From Cystobacter fuscus DSM 2262 (GTDB taxonomy: Bacteria; Myxococcota; Myxococcia; Myxococcales; Myxococcaceae): DNA of 64,000 nucleotides. This document shows positions 27,570 to 35,817 of the stretch, piece by piece (position 1 is the first letter of the stretch; the number at the start of each line of letters is the position of its first letter). Both the position numbers and the translations under genes were made by a program. The notes under the pieces are model-generated. The model had not been told where the DNA came from. It ran no database searches and saw nothing but the letters and a program-made list of their open reading frames with translations. The DNA lies in contig NZ_ANAH02000005.1 in the NCBI RefSeq assembly GCF_000335475.2, positions 62,001 through 126,000 of the forward strand, written 5' to 3'.

Positions 27570-28129
27570 GGGGTACTCCCATCGTCGTAGGCGGTAATGG
27601 GCGTGGCGAGGTAGTTCCAGCCCTCGCGGGCATCGAGCAACTTGTAGACGTTGCCCTCGCGCGAGCCGGGGAAGAACACGAGCAGTCGGCCCGGAAGCTC
27701 GGTGATGACCTTCGGCACCAGATCGGACACCTGAGCGAAGCCGAAGAGGCTGGCGACACCGAGCACGGCGACCACGGTGTTCTCGTCGGCCCCGGCGGCC
27801 CGGGCCTGGGTCACTACATCCCGCGCCACGGCCTCAAGGAACTGCGAGAGCTTGGGCGCCATCATCTTGGGGTTCTTGAAGTAGGACTCCCGGTAGCGTT
27901 CCCCCTCTATCCAGCGGGCGAAGCTGTCGGTGATATCGACGAGCACCCACTTTTTGTCGGCCTTGGTGGTGGAGAGCTGGAAGGCTTCGACCTTGTAGCG
28001 GAGGCGGCGCTCCTCCTCTTTCGGGTACAGGGCGAACCACACACGCTGCTGCGGAGCCAGCCCCCGATCCCAAGGCAAGCCGACATGACGCTCGTAGGCG
28101 TCGGCAAGCGCGTCAACCCGGCTGGCCAT
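27566..28129 (-). CDS. brxB: BREX protein BrxB
   Basis: DUF1788-type protein of 187 residues, a small essential BREX component of unknown biochemical role. Start ATG 28129 is chosen because it gives the usual BrxB N-terminus (ASRVDALADAYERHVGLPWD); a longer frame reaches 28369 but runs through brxA. Characteristic parts include QRVWFALYPKEEERRLRYKV, FARWIEGERYRESYF and LLVFFPGSREGNVYKLLDA. It overlaps the 3' end of brxA by 17 nt and brxC by 4 nt, in the canonical brxA-brxB-brxC order. Confidence 0.92.
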   Translation of the reverse strand: MASRVDALADAYERHVGLPWDRGLAPQQRVWFALYPKEEERRLRYKVEAFQLSTTKADKKWVLVDITDSFARWIEGERYRESYFKNPKMMAPKLSQFLEAVARDVVTQARAAGADENTVVAVLGVASLFGFAQVSDLVPKVITELPGRLLVFFPGSREGNVYKLLDAREGWNYLATPITAYDDGSTP

Positions 28130-28895
28130 CGCACCACGCCCTCTCTGTCTCGGTGAACAGTCCATCCACGCGAATGTCCATGATATCCCCCGCCTGCCGG
28201 TACTCGATCCATCCGTACCGAGCCGCCTGCTGGACGAGTGCCAGCACCTCATCGGGTGAGCGATCGAGCAGGCGACTCCACGAGGTCGAGAGCAACAGGC
28301 TGCCGCGCCCGCCCTCCATGAAGCCCAGGGCAAGCGCGTAGGCAGCAGTGCCGGGCGTTGCGTGGGCACTGGTGCGGATCTTGCGCGTGGTGCCCATCAA
28401 GAAGCCCGCCATCACCCAGGTGGAGACGAGGTGGCTCACGATGGCGTCGCGCGTGGAGGCCGAGAAGGACGGGCGCACTGTCTCGGCGAGCTTAGCCAGG
28501 GTGACCTCCGAGCCGAGAGGGGCATCAAGGACCACATCGACCGACGCGCGCAGCAGGGGGTCGCGGGCCACCGCACACAGGAGCGCGAGTAGCGGGCGGC
28601 CCTCTGCGTCGTCGGTCCAGATCCGCCTCATCACGCGGTAGACGGGGATCGTCGGGTCGAGCCCATAGAGCGCCTTCAGCTTGCGGACGGTGTGCTCGCG
28701 GGTGGTCGCGGTGCGCTTGCCGAGCACGTTGTTCTCGACGACGACGCGCCGGAAGTCGGCGACGCTGGCCTCGGGAGGCGTGGCGGCGAGCACTTGCTCC
28801 AGCTCGGTCAGCATCAGCGTGCGGCTGGAGTGCGTGCCCTTATCGCCGTCGCGGAAGCCGAGGCGCTCGCGGTGGTTATCGGCCGTCCTGCTCAT
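28113..28895 (-). CDS. brxA: BREX protein BrxA
   Basis: DUF1819-type protein of 260 residues. It starts at ATG 28895 with the family pattern GTHSSRTLMLTELEQVL, followed by DFRRVVVENNVLGKRTATT. The middle carries RLLALLCAVARDPLLRAS-like helices and TWVMAGFLMGTTRKIR. BrxA proteins are small helical DNA-binding proteins whose exact role in defence is unclear. It is the first gene of the operon, so the promoter should lie between 28896 and about 29100. No separate BREX regulator gene is present upstream in this window. Confidence 0.9.
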   Translation of the reverse strand: MSRTADNHRERLGFRDGDKGTHSSRTLMLTELEQVLAATPPEASVADFRRVVVENNVLGKRTATTREHTVRKLKALYGLDPTIPVYRVMRRIWTDDAEGRPLLALLCAVARDPLLRASVDVVLDAPLGSEVTLAKLAETVRPSFSASTRDAIVSHLVSTWVMAGFLMGTTRKIRTSAHATPGTAAYALALGFMEGGRGSLLLSTSWSRLLDRSPDEVLALVQQAARYGWIEYRQAGDIMDIRVDGLFTETERAWCDGQPG

Positions 28896-29457
28896 TCGGC
28901 GTCCTCGGCTCGCGGGGTCGAGCCTTCATCTCCCGCACCGCCGCTCTGCACGCAGGCGTCCACGTCAACCAACTTGAACTTCCGGGAGCTGCGGGACTCA
29001 ATCGGCTTCTGCGGGTACGCGCTACGCGCCCTCGCACTCGCCGTCAGGGTGGCGGTTTAGTAGCGGGTGTTCCGGGTACTTCCTCCCGGGATCAAGCTTC
29101 TTCTACGCGACGTTGGCGACGTAGGGAAAGGGGTTTTACTTTCGAACCCTCCCAGGAAACGCGCCACCCATTCCCCCCCATAGTAGGGGCCGACGGTGGT
29201 GTAGCCGGTGCTGCCGGCAAGGCGTGCGCATAGGGTGCATAAGAGGGATTGACGACCACTTCTTCGGTGTACGCGCGCAGTGGTCATCCCCTTCTAGGGT
29301 AGTTGGCGAGCCTGCCACCAGTGGCAGCGGTGGGGCGGAGCCGAAGAAGGAGCAGACACCAGCCGCCCTACCCTTTCAATCTTCCGAAATCCGAGGGCGC
29401 CGGTGGGTATCAGCTCCTGAGCTCGGAAATTGCTCCCGGCCACACACGGAGTCCCTC
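28896..29457. other. Intergenic region between BREX and second sit locus
   Basis: About 560 bp between divergent transcription units. No convincing gene on either strand; the frames here are short and have no recognisable product. It should hold the brxA promoter on the minus strand. Neither a sit-type promoter nor the missing 5' part of sitB can be recognised. Confidence 0.5.
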
Positions 29458-29643
29458 ATGGTCTTCCTCCCCATCATCGCCAACGACCTCGGCAAACTCG
29501 CCGCTGCGGCTGCAACCACCTTGGGCATCGTGGGCTACGTCAACCGCGACCGGATCAGCCGCTGGCCTGCGGACGAGTCCGACTCCAAGGAGCGCCCGGG
29601 CGCCTTCACATCTCTGGGCCTGGGAGTGGCGCATGGCCGCTGA
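29458..29643 (+). pseudogene. Chimeric sitB remnant
   Basis: Reading frame of 61 residues from ATG 29458. The first ~45 (MVFLPIIANDLGKLAAAAAT, TLGIVGYVNRDRISRWPADE) are unrelated to SitB and include one hydrophobic helix. The last ~17 (RPGAFTSLGLGVAHGR) match the SitB end RPGAFASLGLGVDHAR at the first locus. The frame overlaps the second sitA start by 11 nt exactly as in the first locus. It is therefore a sitB whose body has been replaced or deleted while the translationally coupled end was preserved. Confidence 0.55.
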
Positions 29644-31123
29644 GATGGCGCGGAAGTGGGTGGCCCTGGTGCTTGGAGCCGTCGTGCTGTCCACCGGCTG
29701 CATCACGGTGACTCCATCCTCGGAACGCGGTGCGCTCCTGGACCTCAATCCGCGTGCCGCGCCCGGGCTGGTGGGCGAGGGACATGGTGACGCCCAGCAC
29801 GCGGCTACGGGTGCGAATGCACCAACGAGGCTGCTCTCCCGACGGGGAGAGCGCGTACAGGGCACGAAGGTGGCCATGGCGAGCCCGGCTGAAATGGCCG
29901 TGCGCGCGGTGGCCAGCGGGGCCAGGCAGGCGGACGCCTTCGAGTCCCTGCTGCTGCTGGCGGGCCTGGACAACGTCAACGACGAGCCCCCGCGAGGCGC
30001 TCCCCTCACGACCGAGGAGGCGGCCCGGGTGCTGGCGGTGCTGTTGAACAAGCCCGTGACGCTGGGTTCGTTCCCGCCGCGCATGGCTGTCTGCCACCTG
30101 CTGCGAGAGGTGCTGGACGGAGGGGCAGTCTCCCGCGAGGAGTTGCTGCGCCGGGTGGAGCGATTCAAGACGGTGGCCGTGCTGCGGCCGGATGGCTACC
30201 TGGCCTGGACGCTCAACGGACGCACGCAGCAGAAGGTGGGCCCGGTGGAGTGGAAGGAGGAAGCCTTTCGCGCTGGCTCCTTCGAGCTGGGCCGCTTCTA
30301 CACCGTCAGCGGGTGGGTCTTCCGGCAGGCGGATGCGCAACTGCGCCCCCTCATGCAAGGGCCCGGGCTGGCCGAGGTGTACGACGACGCCGACTACATC
30401 GGCCGCTCGCTGGATGGCGCGGAGGATGCTTTCGTCGGGCTGTACCATGCCATGGGCCAACTGCTCACGCGCCCGCTGGACAGCCTCGCGGCGCTGCGAC
30501 ACCTTCCGGCGGGAGTCGCGGCCCTCATCGCCTCCTCGCCCGAGTACCTCGAGCGTTTCCGGTACATGACTCGGGGCGAGCAGGTGAAGGCCACCTCCAC
30601 GCTGCTGACCCACCTCATCGTCACGTTTGGCACGGCTGGGGGCACGACGAGCACGCTGACACGGGCGGTGGGCGGGCTGGAGGCCAGCGTGCCGGTGCTG
30701 TCCCTCTCGGCCGAGGGCCTGCTGATGGTGGAACGCGTGGTGGTGCCGGTAGGCAAGACGGCTACGGTGCTGAGCGGCGGGCCGGGGGCAACAATCATCC
30801 TCCAACGGGCCAGCACGGGGACAAATGAAGCACGACCATCTGCTAGAGACTACCCGCAGGACTACGCGTCAGCTCGAACGCAGAACCACTCAGCCAGGTT
30901 TTCATCAGAGCGGGAAGCGAGGTCCTTGGCGAGACAGAAGATCGGCAAGGATCCAGTTGAGTTCGAGTCTGGAAAGCTCCGGAGCCGAGATGGAAAGTGG
31001 CAGTATCGAGCCAGGCCGGAAGATCTCAAGGGACATAGGCCAGGTGATACACCACACGTCCATCTCGAACGCCTGGACCCCAAGACGGGCGAGGTTTTGG
31101 AGAACTGGCACTTGAGATGGTAG
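29633..31123 (+). CDS. sitA: SitA-like polymorphic lipoprotein toxin 2
   Basis: 496-residue paralogue of the toxin at 8642. Start ATG 29633 overlaps the sitB remnant. Signal and lipobox-like VVLSTGC are followed by about 390 residues nearly identical to the first SitA (NDEPPRGAPLT, FPPRMAVCHLLREVL, YLAWTLNGRTQQKVGPVEWK, AEVYDDADYIGRSLDGAE). Sequence diverges sharply after about residue 392. The private tail of ~100 residues has RSRDGKWQYRARPEDLKGHR, then HVHLERLDPKTGEVLENWHL, resembling small RNase-type polymorphic toxin tails with a conserved HVHLE; type 17 is a possibility from memory. The tail is AT-richer than the shared part. Delivery by outer membrane exchange is inferred from the family. 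Confidence 0.78.
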   Translation: MAAEMARKWVALVLGAVVLSTGCITVTPSSERGALLDLNPRAAPGLVGEGHGDAQHAATGANAPTRLLSRRGERVQGTKVAMASPAEMAVRAVASGARQADAFESLLLLAGLDNVNDEPPRGAPLTTEEAARVLAVLLNKPVTLGSFPPRMAVCHLLREVLDGGAVSREELLRRVERFKTVAVLRPDGYLAWTLNGRTQQKVGPVEWKEEAFRAGSFELGRFYTVSGWVFRQADAQLRPLMQGPGLAEVYDDADYIGRSLDGAEDAFVGLYHAMGQLLTRPLDSLAALRHLPAGVAALIASSPEYLERFRYMTRGEQVKATSTLLTHLIVTFGTAGGTTSTLTRAVGGLEASVPVLSLSAEGLLMVERVVVPVGKTATVLSGGPGATIILQRASTGTNEARPSARDYPQDYASARTQNHSARFSSEREARSLARQKIGKDPVEFESGKLRSRDGKWQYRARPEDLKGHRPGDTPHVHLERLDPKTGEVLENWHLRW

Positions 31124-31566
31124 CGGGATGGAACATGAATCGATTTCTTGCTTCTGATGACGAGATCATCTTCGGACAGAGAGAAGCCGTTGTGGAAATC
31201 ATGCAGGAGCGCTTCGGGGTCTGGACGCTCGAGATCTCGCTCCTCCTCCAGGGACTTGCCGAATCCCTCACGGTGCGCTCTCCCAATGGTGGGACGCTGC
31301 TTCTGTCGTTGCTGGCAGACAAGCGTGTGAAGCGGAGCGCCGTCTCTCGCGGCGGGACAAACAAACTGAGGTTCGATCTGTCTCGAACCCAAGCGGAGTA
31401 CCTACAAACCGTGCTCTTGCGTGCCTATCGCGATGGCATGGCCGATGTGGAGCATGTTCACATTGAAGGAGAGTTCGCTGGAACAGCATATGACTTGACG
31501 TTCTTTTTCGGTGCGTCGCAACCGCCGATGTCCGCGGAAGAAGCTGCCAAGCGCATGCAAGACTGA
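31117..31566 (+). CDS. sitI: Putative immunity protein for SitA toxin 2
   Basis: 149-residue protein whose ATG 31117 overlaps the toxin stop (ATGGTAG). ATG 31135 is an alternative that removes six residues. There is no signal peptide. Sequence: a helix with IIFGQREAVVEIMQERFG, strands TLEISLLLQGLAESLTVRSP and LLLSLLADKRV, and a C-terminal strand HVHIEGEFAGTAYDLTFFFG. It is unlike the immunity candidate of the first locus, as expected if immunity co-varies with toxin tail. No named family recognised. Confidence 0.6.
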   Translation: MVAGWNMNRFLASDDEIIFGQREAVVEIMQERFGVWTLEISLLLQGLAESLTVRSPNGGTLLLSLLADKRVKRSAVSRGGTNKLRFDLSRTQAEYLQTVLLRAYRDGMADVEHVHIEGEFAGTAYDLTFFFGASQPPMSAEEAAKRMQD

Positions 31567-31578
31567 GCGTAGACGACG

Positions 31579-31876
31579 GCACACCCCCCGGAGTTCAGGG
31601 CCGAGGCGGTCAAGCTGGTGCGCGAGGGCAGCAGGAACCTGCCACAGGTGGCCAAGGGACCGAGTCAGCCCTACGCCACTGGGGACTCGAGGCCGACAGC
31701 GGCCAGAGCAAGGCGCCAGACCCTGTCCCCGTGGACTTCATGTGCCAGCAGTTGGGCGTGTCGCGCTCGGGCGACCATGCCTGGAAGGAGCGTCCGGAGT
31801 CCGAGCGACACAAGGCGGTCCGCGCCCTCGACGAGCGCCCCAACGGCACATTGGCGGCACCTGGACAGGAGGCGTA
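31579..31876 (+). pseudogene. IS3-family transposase relic
   Basis: The first part encodes PEFRAEAVKLVREGSRNLPQ, the usual N-terminus of an IS3 OrfA. After about 31660 it jumps to VDFMCQQLGVSRSGDHAWKE and RPESERHKA, the N-terminal part of OrfB (IS3 proteins usually have SRSGYYAW). The middle of OrfA and nearly all of OrfB are deleted. No inverted ends can be identified. The relic sits between the second sit locus and the 3' end of tRNA-Leu. Confidence 0.7.
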
Positions 31877-31887
31877 GCCCGGAAAAC

Positions 31888-31920
31888 AAAAAAGCCCCCG
31901 AGTCTTTCGACTCGGAGGCT
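31888..31920 (-). terminator. Rho-independent terminator after tRNA-Leu
   Basis: On the minus strand, CCGAGTC-GAAA-GACTCGG forms a 7-bp stem with a GAAA tetraloop, followed by GGGC and a T6 run. It begins about 10 nt after the 3' end of the tRNA, as expected for a tRNA transcript terminator. Confidence 0.85.
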
Positions 31921-31929
31921 CTTGCGGAG

Positions 31930-32011
31930 TGCCCAGGGCGGGATTCGAACCCGCACACCTTTCGGCGCCACCCCCTCAAGATGGTGTGTCTACCAGTTCC
32001 ACCACCTGGGC
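31930..32011 (-). tRNA. tRNA-Leu (anticodon GAG)
   Basis: The 82-nt minus-strand gene folds as a class II tRNA: acceptor GCCCAGG/CCTGGGC plus discriminator A, anticodon stem CCATC/GGTGG with loop TTGAGGG (anticodon GAG), a variable arm, and T arm GCGGG-TTCGAAT-CCCGC. CCA is not encoded. The layout closely matches bacterial tRNA-Leu genes. It lies downstream of secG in the same direction, a common bacterial arrangement. Confidence 0.95.
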
Positions 32012-32086
32012 TTGCTGCGAACCGCGAACCGCGTTGCGACGCGGCCTCTAGTACCATGAACCGCGCCGCCGACAACAATTTTATTT

Positions 32087-32120
32087 AGCGAGCCCCACCT
32101 GCACTTTGCTGGGGCTCGCT
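32087..32120. terminator. Hairpin after secG
   Basis: AGCGAGCCCC (32087-32096) and GGGGCTCGCT (32111-32120) form a perfect 10-bp stem 10 nt after the secG stop. On the minus strand it is followed by AAATAAAATTG rather than U's, so it may stabilise the mRNA 3' end or slow polymerase rather than terminate alone. Confidence 0.5.
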
Positions 32121-32130
32121 GGCCGCCCGC

Positions 32131-32601
32131 CTACTGAGCGGGAGCGGGAGCCGGGGCCGGCGTCTCGGCCGGGCGCGGCTGCTCCACCGTGCCAGGCGTG
32201 CCCGGGGCCTGCTGCTCCGCGGGCGCCGCGCCCGTGGGGGCCGCCGTGTCCTGCGGAGTGGCCGCCGGAATCTGGCCCGCCGGAGGCGCGCCCGTCGTCG
32301 AGGGGCCCGGCCCGGGGGTGCCGGCCGGAGCCGGAGCCGCCGCGGGAGCCACCGCGCCCGCCGCCACCGAGGAGCGCATGCCCACGAAGGACAGGCCCAG
32401 CGACGTGAGGAAGAACAGCGCCGCGCAGACGCCCGTCACCTTCGTCAGGAACGTCGTCGCGCCCCGGCCGCCGAAGGCACTCGTCGCGGCTCCGCCGCCC
32501 AGCGCCGAGCCCATGCCCGCGTCCTTACCGGGCTGCAACAGAATGACGAAGATCATGAACACGCACAGCAGGACGTGCACGATCGTCACGAAGGTCAGCA
32601 T
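32131..32601 (-). CDS. secG: Preprotein translocase subunit SecG
   Basis: Inner-membrane accessory subunit of the SecYEG channel, 156 residues. The SecG core (residues 1-75) has two membrane helices (FVTIVHVLLCVFMIFVILL and VCAALFFLTSLGLSFVGM) with the conserved LLQPGKDAGMGSALGGGAAT and the cytoplasmic GGRGATTFL between them. The remaining ~80 residues are an Ala/Pro-rich low-complexity tail, longer than in most SecG proteins. Last gene of the gap-pgk-tpiA-secG cluster, 74 bp after tpiA, followed by tRNA-Leu. Confidence 0.95.
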   Translation of the reverse strand: MLTFVTIVHVLLCVFMIFVILLQPGKDAGMGSALGGGAATSAFGGRGATTFLTKVTGVCAALFFLTSLGLSFVGMRSSVAAGAVAPAAAPAPAGTPGPGPSTTGAPPAGQIPAATPQDTAAPTGAAPAEQQAPGTPGTVEQPRPAETPAPAPAPAQ

Positions 32602-32675
32602 GCTTGGCTCTTCTTTCCAGTCCTGAATAAAAGGTCGCGCAGCCTAACCGAACGGCGCGCTCGGTGACAATCTTC

Positions 32676-33455
32676 CTATGCTCCCAGCGCGCCCTTGAGG
32701 ATGCCCGCGAAGTCTCCCGCCTTCAGACTCGCGCCCCCCACCAGCGCCCCATCCACGTCCGGCTGGCCCAGCAATTCCGCCGCGTTGTCCGGCTTCACGC
32801 TCCCGCCGTACTGGATGCGCACCCGCTCCGCCGTCCCCACGTCGTACAGCCGCCCCAGCTGCTCGCGCAGCGCCCGGTGCACCTCCTGCGCCTGGGCGCT
32901 CGTCGCCGTGCGGCCCGTGCCAATGGCCCACACCGGCTCGTAGGCGAGCACGAAGTTCGCCACCTCGGCCGCCTGGTAGCCCTTCAGCGCGCCCAACACC
33001 TGCTGCTCCACCACGTCCTTCGTGCGGCCCGCCTCGCGCTCCGCCAGCGTCTCGCCCACGCACACGATGGGCGTCATCCCCGCCGCCAGCACCGCCCGGA
33101 TGCGCTTGTTCACCGTCTCGTCCGTCTCGCCGAAGTACTGCCGGCGCTCGGAGTGGCCCAGGATGACGTAGGAGCACCCCACGTCCTTGAGCATCGGCGC
33201 GGACACCTCGCCGGTGAACGCCCCGCTCGCCTCCCAGTGGCAGTTCTGGCCGGCCAGCTTCAGCGCCGAGCCCTCCAGTTCCTTCGCCACCGCGGAGAGC
33301 GACACGAAGGGCGGCGCCACCGCCACCTCCACGCGCTCCGCCGGCAGCCCCGCGGCCAGTCCCTTCAACTCCCGCACCAGCGCGAGCGCCTCGGAGAGCG
33401 TCTTGTTCATCTTCCAGTTGCCAGCGATGAGCTTGCGTCGCGACGGTGCGGCCAT
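32676..33455 (-). CDS. tpiA: Triosephosphate isomerase
   Basis: Glycolytic enzyme interconverting dihydroxyacetone phosphate and glyceraldehyde 3-phosphate, cytoplasmic, 259 residues (normal length). Catalytic residues are visible: Lys in AGNWKMN, His in ILGHSERR and Glu in [11 protein letters not shown]. Phosphate-binding GG near the end ([11 protein letters not shown]) is present. It is 48 bp downstream of pgk and 74 bp upstream of secG, on the same strand, forming a glycolytic operon. Confidence 0.98.
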   Translation of the reverse strand: MAAPSRRKLIAGNWKMNKTLSEALALVRELKGLAAGLPAERVEVAVAPPFVSLSAVAKELEGSALKLAGQNCHWEASGAFTGEVSAPMLKDVGCSYVILGHSERRQYFGETDETVNKRIRAVLAAGMTPIVCVGETLAEREAGRTKDVVEQQVLGALKGYQAAEVANFVLAYEPVWAIGTGRTATSAQAQEVHRALREQLGRLYDVGTAERVRIQYGGSVKPDNAAELLGQPDVDGALVGGASLKAGDFAGILKGALGA

Positions 33456-33503
33456 GGGGACTGACTCCTCGGGGAGGACGGTGGATGAAGCGGAGGGGGT
33501 GGA

Positions 33504-34694
<1,191 letters not shown>

Positions 34695-34733
34695 CGTTCC
34701 CTCTGGTTGGTCCGTGTTGACGGCCTTGGGGGA

Positions 34734-35744
34734 TTACAGGCCCTTGGAGGACAGGAACTTGGCCACGTCCACCATGCGGTTGGAGAAGCCCCACTCGTTG
34801 TCGTACCAGGCCATCACCTTGGCGAGGTTGTCGCCCATGACCATGGTGTTGGTGGAGTCGAAGATGGAGGAGTGCGGGTTGCCGTTGTAGTCGACGGACA
34901 CGGTCTGCTCGTCGTTGTACTGGAGCACGCCCTTGAGCGGACCCTCGGCGGCCTTCTTGAAGGCGTCGTTGATGGCGTCGACGGTGGCGTTCTTGGAGAG
35001 CACCACGCTCAGGTCCACCAGGGACACGTTCGGGGTGGGCACGCGCACCGCCATGCCGTGCATCTTGCCCTTGAGGCTCGGGAGCACCTCACCGATGGCC
35101 TTGGCGGCACCCGTGGACGAGGGGATCATCGACAGGGCGGCGGCGCGAGCGCGGCGCAGGTCCTTGTGCGGCAGGTCCAGGATGCGCTGGTCGTTGGTGT
35201 AGCTGTGGATGGTGGTCATCACGCCCTTCTCGATGCCGAAGGACTCGGTGAGGACCTTGGCCAAGGGCGCCAGGCAGTTGGTGGTGCACGAGGCGTTGGA
35301 GAGGATCTGGTGCTTGGCCGGATCGTACTGGTCGTGGTTGATGCCGTAGGCGATCGTGAAGTCCTGGCCCTTGGCCGGAGCGGAGATGATGACCTTCTTG
35401 GCGCCCGCGTTCACGTGCTTGATCGCGCCCTCGCGCTCGGTGAAGTGGCCCGTGCACTCGAGGACGATGTCCGCGCCCAGCGACTTCCAGGGCAGCGCGG
35501 AGGGATCCTTCTGGGCCGTGACGGCGATCTCCTTGCCGTCGATGACGATGGCCTTCTCGGTGGCCGACACGGTGCCCGGGAAGATGCCGTGCACGGAGTC
35601 GTACTTGAAGAGGTGGGCCAGGGTGGCCGGAGAGTCGAGGTCGTTGATGGCGACGAACTCGAGGTTCTCCTTGCGGGCGAGCGCGGCGCGCAGCACGCAG
35701 CGACCGATACGACCGAATCCGTTGATGGCAATCTTGGTGGCCAT
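34734..35744 (-). CDS. gap: Glyceraldehyde-3-phosphate dehydrogenase, type I
   Basis: NAD-dependent glycolytic dehydrogenase, 336 residues. ATG 35744 has AGGAG upstream and gives the standard INGFGRIGR NAD-binding start; a frame extending to 35864 is rejected. The catalytic cysteine is in SNASCTTNCLAP, and WYDNEWGFSNRMVDVAKF is intact at the C-terminus. First gene of the gap-pgk-tpiA-secG cluster; the promoter should be in 35745-35817. Confidence 0.98.
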   Translation of the reverse strand: MATKIAINGFGRIGRCVLRAALARKENLEFVAINDLDSPATLAHLFKYDSVHGIFPGTVSATEKAIVIDGKEIAVTAQKDPSALPWKSLGADIVLECTGHFTEREGAIKHVNAGAKKVIISAPAKGQDFTIAYGINHDQYDPAKHQILSNASCTTNCLAPLAKVLTESFGIEKGVMTTIHSYTNDQRILDLPHKDLRRARAAALSMIPSSTGAAKAIGEVLPSLKGKMHGMAVRVPTPNVSLVDLSVVLSKNATVDAINDAFKKAAEGPLKGVLQYNDEQTVSVDYNGNPHSSIFDSTNTMVMGDNLAKVMAWYDNEWGFSNRMVDVAKFLSSKGL

Positions 35745-35817
35745 GTTCAAGCTCCTTGAGCGGGGAATGGGGCAGGGACGAAAAGGCGGGCGACCGTAGG
35801 CATGGGCGGCACGCGAG

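Noticed and set aside
29100-29160. Possible attachment-site copy of the tRNA-Leu end (TTCGAACCC)
   Set aside because: Only a short T-loop-like match; the acceptor-proximal sequence expected for an att repeat is absent.
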